In this document: positions 17,700 through 27,154 of the stretch, one piece after another | Layout of the letters: every line of letters begins with the position of its first letter | How positions within the stretch are numbered: the first letter of the stretch is position 1 | Origin: JANQIV01 sp050117315 | GTDB taxonomy: Bacteria > Bacteroidota > Ignavibacteria > Ignavibacteriales > Melioribacteraceae | Length of the DNA: 64,000 nt | Reading direction: 5' to 3' | NCBI GenBank assembly: GCA_050117315.1 | Contig: JASFMY010000006.1 | Location: forward strand, 1-64,000 | The notes under the pieces: generated by a model | Seen by the model: only the letters and a program-made list of their open reading frames with translations | What the model was told of the DNA's origin: nothing | Databases searched by the model: none | Position numbers and translations under genes: made by a program

Positions 17700-18548
17700 A
17701 TGAATGGTTTTAAAACTGCATTTTTAATGGCATTGATGATGGTGCTTTTTTTATTTGTAGGCAACCTGCTTGGTGGTGAAACAGGGTTGCTAATAGCTTT
17801 CGTATTTTCACTGGCACTTAATTTCGGAAGCTATTGGTTTTCAGATAAATTAGTTTTAGCAATGTACAGGGCTAAAGAAGTCTCGGAAAGAGAAGCGCCG
17901 GAACTGCATAAAATTGTTGAAAATTTATCATACCGTGCAAATATTCTCAAACCAAAAGTTTACGTAATGAATAATGAAAATCCCAATGCATTTGCAACGG
18001 GAAGAAATCCGGAAAACGGCGCTGTGGCTGTTACAACGGGAATAATGAGAATCCTAAGTAAAGATGAGCTGGAAGGTGTAATTGCACACGAATTAACCCA
18101 TATTAAAAACAGGGATATACTCGTCAGCACAATTGCCGCTACGTTGGTTGGAACAATTACATTGATTGCGCGTATGGCCGGATGGGCGGCAATTTTAGGC
18201 GGCGGTAGAGACGACAGGGACGGCGGAATTATCGGTGATTTGGCATTAATGATCCTTGCACCTTTAATTGCAATTTTAATTCAACTTGCTATCTCTCGTT
18301 CAAGAGAATATATGGCAGACGAAGGCGGAGCAAAAATAAGCGGGAAACCACTAGGACTGGCATCCGCATTAAATAAACTTAAACAGGCGGGCAAAGCGAT
18401 CCCGATGAGAAATGCTGAAACGTCATCTGCCCATATGTTTATTGTAAATCCTTTGTCGGGTAAGTCTTTAATGAAATTATTTTCAACTCATCCGCCGATT
18501 GAGGAAAGAGTAAACAGGTTAAGGGAAATAGCAAACGGAAGAAGATAG
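17700..18548 (+). CDS. htpX: Membrane-bound zinc metalloprotease HtpX (M48)
   Basis: The 282-residue protein has two N-terminal membrane segments (~5-50) and the catalytic HELTH motif (His130-Glu131, His134) in VIAHELTHIKNRD. A second hydrophobic pair follows, and the third zinc ligand Glu lies in SREYMADEGGAKISG. The end, STHPPIEERVNRL, is typical of HtpX. It degrades misfolded inner-membrane proteins. AAGGAAATAAAGG lies just before the ATG. It is preceded by a divergent deformylase gene. Confidence 0.92.
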   Translation: MNGFKTAFLMALMMVLFLFVGNLLGGETGLLIAFVFSLALNFGSYWFSDKLVLAMYRAKEVSEREAPELHKIVENLSYRANILKPKVYVMNNENPNAFATGRNPENGAVAVTTGIMRILSKDELEGVIAHELTHIKNRDILVSTIAATLVGTITLIARMAGWAAILGGGRDDRDGGIIGDLALMILAPLIAILIQLAISRSREYMADEGGAKISGKPLGLASALNKLKQAGKAIPMRNAETSSAHMFIVNPLSGKSLMKLFSTHPPIEERVNRLREIANGRR

Positions 18549-18697
18549 TTTTACAATAGAAAACCGAAATATTCATTTATCCCGTTTACGTGGAGATTCC
18601 AGGTTGCTATTTGCGACTAATTGAATTGATTTTTCATTGACATTTCTGTTCTTTTGTTTCAAATTGTTTTTTCAAAATTTTTACAGATCGAAAAACT

Positions 18698-19291
18698 GTG
18701 TATAAATTCTATTTAAATCTCATAATTATTATAACCTGCATTACTAATGCTCAGCCAAAATCTAATCTTGAAATCATAAATTCGTTGATTGATTCTGCAG
18801 CAGGTGAAATTTCAAACAACTACGAACATATAAGTTCCCAATTCCTTTTGCAGATAAACACTCCCGAAGAATTTGATTTTCTTAAGAACAGAATAACCTA
18901 TTCACTAACCAATAGCGGATTAGATATTGTTGTTAATAATGATACAGCAAACCCTAAGATATTTTTTAATTTGAACAATGCAGCGACGAACTATAAACAA
19001 ATAATCAAAGACGGAATTTTGGGAGATCTTCTGCTGGAAAGGGAATTAATTATTTCTGGAACTTATTATTTGAAAAATGATTATAAAGTGGGAAATTCAA
19101 AAAAATTCTATTTTTCCAAAATCGATACCGTATTGCTTGACGATGTAGAAAAAATAGAAATTTCATCTTTGCCGTTTACTAAAGATGAGATTCCATCTGA
19201 GCCTTTTTTTGCAGGAATTATTGAGCCCGCAGTTGCATTGGGAACGGTAGTCGTAACGGTAATTTTATTTTTTACAGTTAGGAGCAATTAA
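18698..19291 (+). CDS. Hypothetical exported protein with a C-terminal membrane segment
   Basis: A GTG-started frame of 197 residues has a signal peptide (YLNLIIIITCITNAQ), a soluble middle of about 140 residues and a C-terminal hydrophobic segment (VALGTVVVTVILFFTV) followed by RSN. This layout suggests a protein anchored by its tail. I do not recognise the domain. It precedes bamD by 80 bases in the same direction and may be co-transcribed with it. Confidence 0.6.
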   Translation: MYKFYLNLIIIITCITNAQPKSNLEIINSLIDSAAGEISNNYEHISSQFLLQINTPEEFDFLKNRITYSLTNSGLDIVVNNDTANPKIFFNLNNAATNYKQIIKDGILGDLLLERELIISGTYYLKNDYKVGNSKKFYFSKIDTVLLDDVEKIEISSLPFTKDEIPSEPFFAGIIEPAVALGTVVVTVILFFTVRSN

Positions 19292-19371
19292 TTTTAACAT
19301 TTACCATGAAATTGATTTTACTTATCTTTTAGGATTTAATTTTCTTAAAATTAGGCGGAGTGTGAGTTAAT

Positions 19372-20115
19372 ATGTACCGTTTCTTGATGTTTGTAATTTT
19401 CCTACTATTTATTGCCGGGTGTTCCGGTTCCATAAACACATCTGCTTTAGGGCCCCAAGAACATTTTGATTACGCTTTTAGCCTTTATGAAGATGAAGAT
19501 TACCAGGAAGCAGTCAACGAATTTCAATCCATACTCTTGCAATATCCCGGAAGCGCTATAAACGACGATGCACAATACTACCTGGGAATGACTTATTTTA
19601 ATCGCGAGCAGTATCTGCTGGCGGCTTATGAATATAGTAAACTAATTAGAGATATTCCGGCAAGTTCCTTTGTCCCTGAAAGCCAGTATATGCTTGCCGA
19701 ATCATATTATCAATTATCTCCCCCATACCAGCTTGACCAGGTTTATACGAAAAAAGCAGTTGAAGAATTTCAGGTATTTATCGATTTCTTCCCAACTCAC
19801 GATAAAGTTGGAGAAGCAGAAGCAAAAATAAATGAAATGAATGAAAAGCTTGCGCGGAAGGATTTCAACAGCGCCGAAATTTATGAAAAGATGCACTTGA
19901 CTCTCGCGGCCTTAATGTATTATGAATCTGTCGTAAATACTTATCATGATACAAAATATGCCCCGCTGGCATTATACAATAAAATCCAGCTTCATTTATC
20001 GAGAAATGAAGAGAGGAAAGCTGCTTCTGCATCAAGAGAATTTTTAGCTAGATATCCCGATCATGAAAGAGCGTTGGAAATAAAAGAACTTCAAACACAA
20101 CTTTCTTTACATTAA
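19372..20115 (+). CDS. bamD: Outer-membrane assembly lipoprotein BamD
   Basis: The 247-residue protein begins with a lipoprotein signal whose lipobox is LFIAGC (Cys17). TPR-like helical pairs follow: HFDYAFSLYEDEDYQEAVNEF, DDAQYYLGMTYFNREQYLLA and AEEFQVFIDFFP-type repeats. This is the usual layout and length of BamD (YfiO), the lipoprotein that works with BamA to insert beta-barrel proteins into the outer membrane. The gene starts a run of closely packed genes extending to 25495. Confidence 0.85.
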   Translation: MYRFLMFVIFLLFIAGCSGSINTSALGPQEHFDYAFSLYEDEDYQEAVNEFQSILLQYPGSAINDDAQYYLGMTYFNREQYLLAAYEYSKLIRDIPASSFVPESQYMLAESYYQLSPPYQLDQVYTKKAVEEFQVFIDFFPTHDKVGEAEAKINEMNEKLARKDFNSAEIYEKMHLTLAALMYYESVVNTYHDTKYAPLALYNKIQLHLSRNEERKAASASREFLARYPDHERALEIKELQTQLSLH

Positions 20116-20128
20116 TCTGGAGTTTGTT

Positions 20129-20599
20129 ATTTCAAAAACTGTTTCAGATTCTATTGTTACAATGACAGAGCTTGTTCTACCGAACCATACGAATCAATTC
20201 GGCAATCTGTTTGGTGGACAACTAATGCACTGGATTGATATTTGTGCTGCTCTTACAAGCGCTAAACATGCTCAAAGGGTTTGTGTAACTGCCTCTGTAG
20301 ATAAAATTGATTTCCATCACCCAATAAGGGTTGGCGAAGTTGTAACTTTAGTAGCTTCGGTAAATAGGGTTTTTAATACATCAATGGAAGTTGGTGTAAA
20401 AATATTTGCCGAGAATTTCGCAGAGGGTAAAAAGAAACATACTAATTCTGCATATTTAACATTTGTTGCTTTAGACAAAGATGGCCGACCCGAAAAAACT
20501 ATTGATATTATACCGGAAACTGATGAAGAAAAGAGAAGATATAAAGAAGCTCTTATACGTCGCGAAGCAAGGCTTAAATCAAGGAAAACTAATACCTAA
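20129..20599 (+). CDS. YciA-like acyl-CoA thioesterase (hotdog fold); start codon uncertain
   Basis: Homology to hotdog thioesterases is clear from TMTELVLPNHTNQFGNLFGG and HWIDICAALTSAKHA onward. The motifs for CoA binding and the dimer helix are present, and the length is about 145-156 residues. The first ATG (20162) has no ribosome site and would remove the conserved ISKTVSDSIVTM segment. The only site with a Shine-Dalgarno-like TGGAG is followed, six bases later, by ATT (20129); no ATG, GTG or TTG is available upstream before an in-frame stop. I chose the ATT position provisionally. Hydrolyses acyl-CoA in the cytosol. Confidence 0.7.
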   Translation: MSKTVSDSIVTMTELVLPNHTNQFGNLFGGQLMHWIDICAALTSAKHAQRVCVTASVDKIDFHHPIRVGEVVTLVASVNRVFNTSMEVGVKIFAENFAEGKKKHTNSAYLTFVALDKDGRPEKTIDIIPETDEEKRRYKEALIRREARLKSRKTNT

Positions 20600-22559
20600 A
20601 ATTTCTCTTCTGCTTTTATTTTCTATTATCCACTCCCAGGTTAATCTAAACCAGTTCTTTATTTTTGATACTGTAAAATCCGTTGCGGGGAATAATAAAA
20701 TGTCATTCATTGATTTTGATACAGACGGGGATAGAGACATGATTTTCTACGGTAGCGAAAAGGGTTTTGTAATTCATAAAAATGACGGGTGTAGATTTAA
20801 TGAAACTATCGATAAATTTTTCTTCTATGAAATCAGCAATATAGAATTGATGAAAAACATTGAGGATTACGGCAATATTATACTTTTTCACTCAAGGGAA
20901 AATATGCTCTCCGGGCTGGCTTCTTTCACAAAGTACGGCACTCTGCAATTGCTGAATACTCACCAATACGACAGTTACCCCGATAAAATTACTGTTGGAG
21001 ACATCAATAACGATAATCAGATGGAAGCTATTGTTTACGGTAATTCCTTTAACGGTATTTCTTTAATAGAAGAAAAAAATTTTATAATTGAAGAGCAAAA
21101 AATAATTGAAAATAAAGTCTATGATTTCGGTTATCTGCTTGATCTTAACTTTGATACTTTTAAAGATATCATAATTCTTGATATTATTGACAACTCAATA
21201 AAAATTTTCATTAATGGTGAATACAGTGATTTCTTTGAAGAACGAAGCTACATGCCTAATTATGAAATAAATGAATTTTACACATTCAATTTTGATAACG
21301 ACGAATTCTACGACTTCATAATCACCTCCGATGATAAAATGGAAATTATAAAAGGAGATTCCGTTTATTCCTTTTCCGATAAATTAGTCATTGAAGCTGA
21401 AAACGCTTCCCAAATTTCCATCAGTGATTTTAATAAAGACGGATTAAACGATATAGCATGGCTGGATGAAAAAGGAGACCTGTTGTTTTCATTCAATAAC
21501 AAAAACGATTATAGCGACCCTGTTAAATTTCTTGGCGGAAAAGATCTATTTTTCTTGAGTGAAACCGGTAATAACAAAAATAAGTGTTGTGTTTCTACTA
21601 ATAAAGACGGAACTATCTTTCTGTTTTCCAATATGATTAATAATCAAAAAGCCTTCAAGTTTACAATTGGTGAAGCAATTGAAGATTTTGAAGTTACCGG
21701 AAATACAATTTCGTTGCTTGCAGAATCAGGTTATACTCTAGCTGTAATTGAAAATTTCAAAGAAAAATTATTTGCGTCACTAAGTAAATTTAATATTAAC
21801 AACAGTTATGACAGCTTTATAAGAAGCAAATTATTAAGCCGGTATTTGTTTTATAATGTGAATGAAAAACTGATTCATAAAATAGATATTGAAAATAATA
21901 AACAAGTTTCTAATGATTTTTACATGAAGAATGACATATTAACAATCTTGAATTATAAATCGGGTTACCTCATTATTTCGTCGGCTAACGACTCTATGTT
22001 CATAAGCGAACTCTATAATTTTGATGATCTAAATGACATTAATTTTTCCTTTTTAACATCGGATTCGATTTTGGTACCAAGTATGATGCAAATAGATAAT
22101 GAAATTTATTTCTGGTCTGTTAAAAATGACAAGCTGTTTTTCAACGAATTTAATATCCATGATAAATTAACCAAAAATAAAATTGAAGTGACGAATTCTG
22201 AAGTAATCTTTAGTGATAGCCTAAAGATATTAACACGTAAAAACAAAACCGGACTAATTTCTTTTTTTATGAATAATAAAAATTTATCCGCTTTCGTTTT
22301 TGATAAAAACATAAAAAAATATAATATTGTCAATGATTTGAAGGCTGATAAATCAGGATTCGGTTCCGACTTAATTTATTTTGACGGCATATTTTATTTA
22401 TATCAAGTTGATTCAAAGGGTAAAAATATTTATACAAGAAAATTCGTTGAATCACAGAATGTCAATGGTTATTTTGTTACTTCTTTTTATAAAGGAAAGA
22501 AATATTTAGTGTACCTAAATAAGATTAACAATACAATAAACTTTGTAAATATTGAATGA
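20523..22559 (+). CDS. Exported FG-GAP/VCBS-repeat beta-propeller protein
   Basis: The product of about 678 residues has a signal-like hydrophobic stretch (KISLLLLFSIIHSQ) and then repeated Ca-binding-like blades: DFDTDGDRDMIFYG, DINNDNQMEAIVYG, NFDNDEFYDFIIT and DFNKDGLNDIAWLD. These are FG-GAP repeats, which form beta-propellers in secreted or surface proteins. ATG 20523 is chosen but overlaps the thioesterase gene by 77 bases and gives an unusually long basic N-region. A start nearer 20590 lacks any standard codon. It overlaps the next gene by four bases (ATGA), so the two are translationally coupled. Role unknown. Confidence 0.7.
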   Translation: MKKREDIKKLLYVAKQGLNQGKLIPKISLLLLFSIIHSQVNLNQFFIFDTVKSVAGNNKMSFIDFDTDGDRDMIFYGSEKGFVIHKNDGCRFNETIDKFFFYEISNIELMKNIEDYGNIILFHSRENMLSGLASFTKYGTLQLLNTHQYDSYPDKITVGDINNDNQMEAIVYGNSFNGISLIEEKNFIIEEQKIIENKVYDFGYLLDLNFDTFKDIIILDIIDNSIKIFINGEYSDFFEERSYMPNYEINEFYTFNFDNDEFYDFIITSDDKMEIIKGDSVYSFSDKLVIEAENASQISISDFNKDGLNDIAWLDEKGDLLFSFNNKNDYSDPVKFLGGKDLFFLSETGNNKNKCCVSTNKDGTIFLFSNMINNQKAFKFTIGEAIEDFEVTGNTISLLAESGYTLAVIENFKEKLFASLSKFNINNSYDSFIRSKLLSRYLFYNVNEKLIHKIDIENNKQVSNDFYMKNDILTILNYKSGYLIISSANDSMFISELYNFDDLNDINFSFLTSDSILVPSMMQIDNEIYFWSVKNDKLFFNEFNIHDKLTKNKIEVTNSEVIFSDSLKILTRKNKTGLISFFMNNKNLSAFVFDKNIKKYNIVNDLKADKSGFGSDLIYFDGIFYLYQVDSKGKNIYTRKFVESQNVNGYFVTSFYKGKKYLVYLNKINNTINFVNIE

Positions 22560-24202
22560 AAAAAACACAACTCTTTTCGGTTTTCATAATAACGTTTTCA
22601 ACTTTATTTTCTCAATCGGCTGATTCTTTATACAACAAATTTATGAGTACTTTTTCAAGTTCTGAAAACCACATTCATTATATCGGTGAGAAGTGCGGCT
22701 TCGGCCTCATAAACAATATTAAACTGAATTACGACAATTTCAGCAGCGAACAACAAGCTGTTCTAAATAAATTGCTTGTAAGAACTGAAATGGATACAAG
22801 CATTGTATCACCGTCCGGTATTTTCAGGATTCACTTTGACTTAACAGGAAGCAATAAACCTTCTTACCAATTTAACGGATCTATTCCCCAGGATAAGGAT
22901 ACAGTTTTTATAATGGCAGACTCGATAGCTGCTGCTTGTGATTTTTCTTATGATTACGAAATCAATGTGCTGGGTTACCCCGAGCCACCTTCAGATAACG
23001 GGAACGGTGGTGATGATAGAATTGACGTTTATATTAAAAATCTAAGTTCAGGCACTTACGGCCAAACTTCTTTTGAAGATGATCTTGGTGATAACAAGTA
23101 TACTTCATACATTGAGATCGATAACGATTTTATTGGTAATTACTATACAACCGGTTTAGACGCAGCCAAAGTAACTATCGCACACGAACTCCATCATGTT
23201 ATCCAGTTAGGATGTTATGGCTATTGGCCTTCCGATGTATGGTATTATGAAGTTACCTCAACGGCAATGGAAGAATTTGTTTATGATGATATAAACGATT
23301 ATTACGGGCTCGTCGATAACTACATGGATAGAACTCATAAAAGCATTAACTCTAACAGCGGTTACAACCTGACTATTCTAAATTTATTTTTTGCACAAAA
23401 ATATGATATGGATTTTTTGAAACGTGTTTGGGAATTCATAGAACAAGTTTCACCGCTCAAGGCAATATCCAATACATTATTGGAGTACGGGACTTCATTC
23501 AATGAAGCTTTTAATGAATTCGGTGTTTGGACTTTCTTTACAGGTAGCAGAACACAACCGGCCAAATATTTTGAAGAAGCTGTTTATTATCCCCTTATTG
23601 AGACGGATTTTGGAATGGACTTCACCTCCCCGTCAGCCACTTACAGTGTAAATAGCGAACCGGTATCAAACAATTTTATAGTTTTTCCTATTTCAGAGAC
23701 CGATACAATTGTGGCACTTGTAACAAATTCGGATATCACAAGCGCAATAAGTTCGTCTTCATCAACTATTACATTTGATTACACCTTAGGCGATACCCCC
23801 TTTAATGGATCAACCAAGCTGGTAGACGGCTATTACAAAAAACTTGAATGCGAATCCTCAGGATTACTATCGGATAGAGGTTTTTATAATAACCAATTAA
23901 TAGAAGACAGCTGTGTTGTCGATGAAATAAAAGATTTTGCTTTCCCCAACCCTTTTAATTATTCTAACCATGCTCAAATTTATATACCGGCAGAATCTAC
24001 TGAAGAAAATTTTGCATATCTTAATATTTATACTGTTTCAATGGATTTAGTTTATTCCGGCCAGTTAAATACCATTAGCAATTATGTATGCTGGAACGGT
24101 CTGGATAATAACAATAAAAAACTACCTACCGGTATTTATATTTATGCTTCAAAATCGGGAGATTCGGTAAAAAAGGGAAAGATAGTTATATACAATGAGT
24201 AA
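22556..24202 (+). CDS. Secreted putative zinc metalloprotease with T9SS sorting domain
   Basis: The 548-residue protein has a signal peptide (ending TLFSQ) and a HELHH motif in VTIAHELHHVIQLG, the zinc-binding site of an MXAN_6640-like putative metalloprotease family. The preceding DRIDVYIKNL and TSYIEIDND stretches are usual for it. A C-terminal type IX secretion sorting domain follows (FAFPNPFNYSNHAQIYI, ending GIYIYASKSGDSVKKGKIVI). The gene start overlaps the upstream FG-GAP gene (ATGA), and its end overlaps the ABC gene by 8 bases. The product is most likely attached to or released from the outer membrane. Confidence 0.8.
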   Translation: MKKTQLFSVFIITFSTLFSQSADSLYNKFMSTFSSSENHIHYIGEKCGFGLINNIKLNYDNFSSEQQAVLNKLLVRTEMDTSIVSPSGIFRIHFDLTGSNKPSYQFNGSIPQDKDTVFIMADSIAAACDFSYDYEINVLGYPEPPSDNGNGGDDRIDVYIKNLSSGTYGQTSFEDDLGDNKYTSYIEIDNDFIGNYYTTGLDAAKVTIAHELHHVIQLGCYGYWPSDVWYYEVTSTAMEEFVYDDINDYYGLVDNYMDRTHKSINSNSGYNLTILNLFFAQKYDMDFLKRVWEFIEQVSPLKAISNTLLEYGTSFNEAFNEFGVWTFFTGSRTQPAKYFEEAVYYPLIETDFGMDFTSPSATYSVNSEPVSNNFIVFPISETDTIVALVTNSDITSAISSSSSTITFDYTLGDTPFNGSTKLVDGYYKKLECESSGLLSDRGFYNNQLIEDSCVVDEIKDFAFPNPFNYSNHAQIYIPAESTEENFAYLNIYTVSMDLVYSGQLNTISNYVCWNGLDNNNKKLPTGIYIYASKSGDSVKKGKIVIYNE

Positions 24203-24839
24203 TTATACTTTATCCCTTAGCAATGTTACCAAAATTTTTGGGCGCAGGCTAATTTTTGAAAATATAACCTACGAGTTTGTCAGCGGTAACATTTACGGGC
24301 TGGCCGGGCCTAACGGTTCTGGCAAATCTACATTGTCAAAAATATTGACAGGGTTGTTATCAACCACTTCCGGTAAAATTCAACATAAAATTAATAACCA
24401 AGTAATACCTGAAGAAAAACTTCAAAATCATATAGGATTTGTTTCGTCCTACCTTGTTTTATACGATGAGTTTTCTTCAATTGAAAACTTACAGCACTTT
24501 TGTGCTATAAGGGGAGTAGGTTATAGCAGCGAAAGAGTAGAGTACCTTTTGAATGAATTTAATATTTACGATAGAAGAAACGACCTGTTAAAAGTTTATT
24601 CGTCGGGGATGAAACAGAGAATAAAATTTATATTTGCGCTACTCCATTCTCCGCAAATGCTGTTGTTTGATGAACCTACTTCGAACCTTGATAACGAGGG
24701 AAAAGAAAAGGTTTACCGGTTAACAAAAAAAGAAGCTGAAAACAATTTGGTAATCATTGCATCAAACGAGGATAGCGACCTGAAGCTGTGTAATAAAATC
24801 ATCAACATTTCCGATTTCAAAAGAGGGATAAAAAATTGA
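24195..24839 (+). CDS. ccmA: ABC transporter ATP-binding protein, CcmA-like
   Basis: The 214-residue ATPase has Walker A GPNGSGKS (38-45), the signature YSSGMKQRIKF and Walker B MLLFDEPTSNLD. Its short length and its overlap (ATGA) with a CcmB-like permease gene point to the CcmAB module of cytochrome c maturation (system I), where ATP hydrolysis releases haem-loaded CcmE. No other ccm gene is in the window, so the assignment depends on the partner. It begins inside the last codons of the protease gene. Confidence 0.75.
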   Translation: MSNYTLSLSNVTKIFGRRLIFENITYEFVSGNIYGLAGPNGSGKSTLSKILTGLLSTTSGKIQHKINNQVIPEEKLQNHIGFVSSYLVLYDEFSSIENLQHFCAIRGVGYSSERVEYLLNEFNIYDRRNDLLKVYSSGMKQRIKFIFALLHSPQMLLFDEPTSNLDNEGKEKVYRLTKKEAENNLVIIASNEDSDLKLCNKIINISDFKRGIKN

Positions 24840-25495
24840 AATCATTTTTTGTTTTCAGGAAAGACTGGCAATCGGAACTGAGAACACGTTATGCAATAAA
24901 CGCCCTGGCCATGTTTATTCTTGTTACTATAAGTGTTATACTTTTTTCAGTCGGGCAGGAAAACATTTCCGAGTATTTAACAGGCGGACTGCTTTGGGTA
25001 GTAATATTCTTTTCAGCTATGTCCGGTCTCTCCAGAGCTTTTGTCTCTGAAGAGGAACGCGGAACCACAATGACGCTTCAGCTAATCGCACCTCCGTCGG
25101 TTATATTTTCGGGGAAGTTGATTTTTAATATAGTTCTTGTTTTCCTGATGAACATTGCAATAACATTTCTGTTTATAATTTTGTTTGATTCCTTTATCAT
25201 AAAAAATTACAGCCTCTTTGCAGCAGCTTTTTTTCTTGGTAATATCGGTATAGCGGTTTCATCAACAATCATTGCGGCTATTATTTCAAAAGCAGGTTCA
25301 AAAGGTACCCTTTACCCCGTGCTGTCCTTCCCGATTTTATTACCGTTAATTTTAACTCTTCTCGAATTAACAAAATTTGCAATGGACGGGGAATTAATTG
25401 AAGATTCGTTTGTGGAAATTTTCGTTTTGGTTAGCTACGATGTTATAATGTTAACCGCTTCATATCTGCTTTTCGATTTTATCTGGAAAGAATAA
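24836..25495 (+). CDS. ccmB: CcmB-like haem exporter permease
   Basis: The 219-residue membrane protein has six predicted hydrophobic segments. Its N-terminal half contains FRKDWQSELRTRYAINAL and the loop FVSEEERGTTMTLQLIAPPS, which matches the conserved cytoplasmic loop of CcmB. Its length equals that of typical CcmB (about 220). It overlaps the ATPase gene by four bases, showing coupling. It ends the run that began with bamD. Confidence 0.8.
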   Translation: MKSFFVFRKDWQSELRTRYAINALAMFILVTISVILFSVGQENISEYLTGGLLWVVIFFSAMSGLSRAFVSEEERGTTMTLQLIAPPSVIFSGKLIFNIVLVFLMNIAITFLFIILFDSFIIKNYSLFAAAFFLGNIGIAVSSTIIAAIISKAGSKGTLYPVLSFPILLPLILTLLELTKFAMDGELIEDSFVEIFVLVSYDVIMLTASYLLFDFIWKE

Positions 25496-25565
25496 CCGCT
25501 TTAATTGTTATAGATTTATTTAATTTTTCACTACCACCCGACAAAAATATGATATAGAGAAAAAA

Positions 25566-25641
25566 GTTTAGATATCTAATTTTGCAGAAACTCTATTATG
25601 AAAAAGTTGGGGCTATTGCTAATATCTCGTATTAAGTTGAC
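25566..25641. repeat. Dispersed repeat, two-part
   Basis: Bases 25566-25599 recur inverted at 39050-39083 (33 of 34 identical). Bases 25600-25641 recur directly at 35904-35945 (40 of 42 identical). The two parts abut here but occur separately elsewhere, so they are remnants of one longer repeat or element. No coding potential. Confidence 0.8.
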
Positions 25642-25713
25642 GCCTATGCGATTTATCGGGATACGGAGAGCACGGTACAGGGTTCGGTTCGCCACGGCGA
25701 ATTGCCCCGAGGT

Positions 25714-26757
25714 TCATACCATTAATTGATGCTGAATCTTTTGTTTAGGTAAAATTCTATGAAAACAAAAAGGGTCGTTATGAAATTTAGTTGTAGCAGT
25801 ATGCGACATTACGGAACACCCGCCTTTGCATTGTTCCCCGAATTCGCAGTTTGAACAGTTGGCTCCAAGTTCGGAAGCTGAAAAGCAACGGTTATATGTA
25901 AACGATTTTTTATCAAACCATATATCCCAAAGATCGCGTTTGCGAAGATCTCCTTCAATAAATTCGTCCGGTAAAGAGAGACAGCCTTTAATCTTTCCGT
26001 CGGCGGTTATGCCGCATGTAGATATTCCCGCGCCGCAGCCGTTCCATTCTTGCTCACGTGTATCAAGTTCCGTAAAATAACCTACGCCGTCTGCAGGCAT
26101 CATGTTTACCACGTTTGCTTCGCATAAATTAATATTACTTTGTACAAACTTTCCGAGCTGTATAAAGGAAGTTTCGGAGAGGTTAAGTTGTTCTTCGCGG
26201 GCACGCCCCCTGGAAAAAATAGGCTGTACCTGCCAATGCCTAACGCCTAACTGCCGGAGGAATGTATACAGCCCCGGCAGTTCATTAACATTATAATTAC
26301 TTACCGCCGTGATTACTGCTATCGGAATTCCTTCGGCAAGAGCAGATTCAATTCCATTAATAATTTGTTTGAATAGTCCCGGCTTTTCCCGGATATGATC
26401 GTGGGTTGATTCAAGGCCGTCAAGGCTTATACCTACCGTTGATATATCCGCATCTTTAATACGTGCAAGGTTATCTTTTAGAAGCACACCGTTCGAGACC
26501 ATTCGAACAGGGATATTTAGTTCACGGATGTAAGATGCAATTTTAAACCAGTCTTTACGTACAAGGGGTTCGCCTCCCGTGAGGTCAACTTCCTGCACGA
26601 GAAGGTCGGGAAACTGGTCGCAAATATTAAGCATCTCTTTTAGGCTAAGTTCATTATGACGGGGATAACCTGCGGATGACGCACAATGTTTGCAGCGCAG
26701 GTTGCAGGCAAGTGTTAATTCAAGTCCGATAACAGCCGGAAATCCTTCAAATTCCAT
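25714..26757 (-). CDS. Radical SAM/SPASM domain protein
   Basis: The 347-residue enzyme has the radical-SAM Cys triad CNLRCKHC (Cys18, 22, 25), the DLTGGEPL motif and a C-terminal SPASM-type Cys set (CGAGISTCG, then CSNCEFGEQCKGGC and a last Cys near HNDPFC), which would bind auxiliary Fe-S clusters. SPASM enzymes commonly modify ribosomal peptides or protein side chains. A 99-residue protein is encoded 98 bases upstream in the same direction, with a strong hairpin between them. That is the usual layout of a precursor and its maturase, but the substrate is not proven. The ribosome site is GGAGGAC before the ATG. Confidence 0.85.
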   Translation of the reverse strand: MEFEGFPAVIGLELTLACNLRCKHCASSAGYPRHNELSLKEMLNICDQFPDLLVQEVDLTGGEPLVRKDWFKIASYIRELNIPVRMVSNGVLLKDNLARIKDADISTVGISLDGLESTHDHIREKPGLFKQIINGIESALAEGIPIAVITAVSNYNVNELPGLYTFLRQLGVRHWQVQPIFSRGRAREEQLNLSETSFIQLGKFVQSNINLCEANVVNMMPADGVGYFTELDTREQEWNGCGAGISTCGITADGKIKGCLSLPDEFIEGDLRKRDLWDIWFDKKSFTYNRCFSASELGANCSNCEFGEQCKGGCSVMSHTATTKFHNDPFCFHRILPKQKIQHQLMV

Positions 26758-26799
26758 AAATAATTGTCCTCCAAATGAATTAGATCAGAGTTTAATTAA

Positions 26800-26836
26800 T
26801 TACGGGAGAAAAATGATAATCGCTTTTCTCCCGTAA
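26800..26836 (-). terminator. Strong hairpin between the 99-residue gene and the radical SAM gene
   Basis: TTACGGGAGAAAA (26800-26812) and TTTTCTCCCGTAA (26824-26836) form a perfect 13-bp stem with an 11-base loop. Lying between two same-direction genes, it could be an attenuator that lets the upstream small gene be expressed more than the enzyme. Confidence 0.75.
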
Positions 26837-26854
26837 TTCTTAAGCTGGTAAAAC

Positions 26855-27154
26855 TTAGAGCATTTTCTTTTGCCTTGCATAGTTCATTAAAGCAATGTAA
26901 TCCCCGGCACGCAAGTTTACTTCTCTCCCGGACATCATATCATCTGCAAGATTCATAACTGTTGTTCTAATTTCTTCCGGCGGTTCCTTGCCGTCAATAA
27001 CATGACTCATAACTTCTTCGTGAATCATGTCTTGAAATTTCTCAGTAGGCCTTACAATCATTTCTTCTCTAAACCTTGAAAGCATTTTGTCAATAACAAT
27101 AAGATACATGATCCTTCCGGGGTCAAATTTCAAAATAACACCAAGATTTCGCAT
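26855..27154 (-). CDS. Small protein of unknown function upstream of the radical SAM enzyme
   Basis: The 99-residue product starts MRNLGVILKF after a strong AGGAGG site and ends MNYARQKKML. It is charged and probably helical, with no Cys and no signal peptide. I recognise no domain. Its place directly before a SPASM enzyme, separated only by an attenuator-like hairpin, makes it a candidate substrate or partner. The C-terminus (RAGDYIALMNYARQKKML) is the likeliest place for modification if it is one. A regulatory or carrier protein is the alternative. Confidence 0.7.
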   Translation of the reverse strand: MRNLGVILKFDPGRIMYLIVIDKMLSRFREEMIVRPTEKFQDMIHEEVMSHVIDGKEPPEEIRTTVMNLADDMMSGREVNLRAGDYIALMNYARQKKML

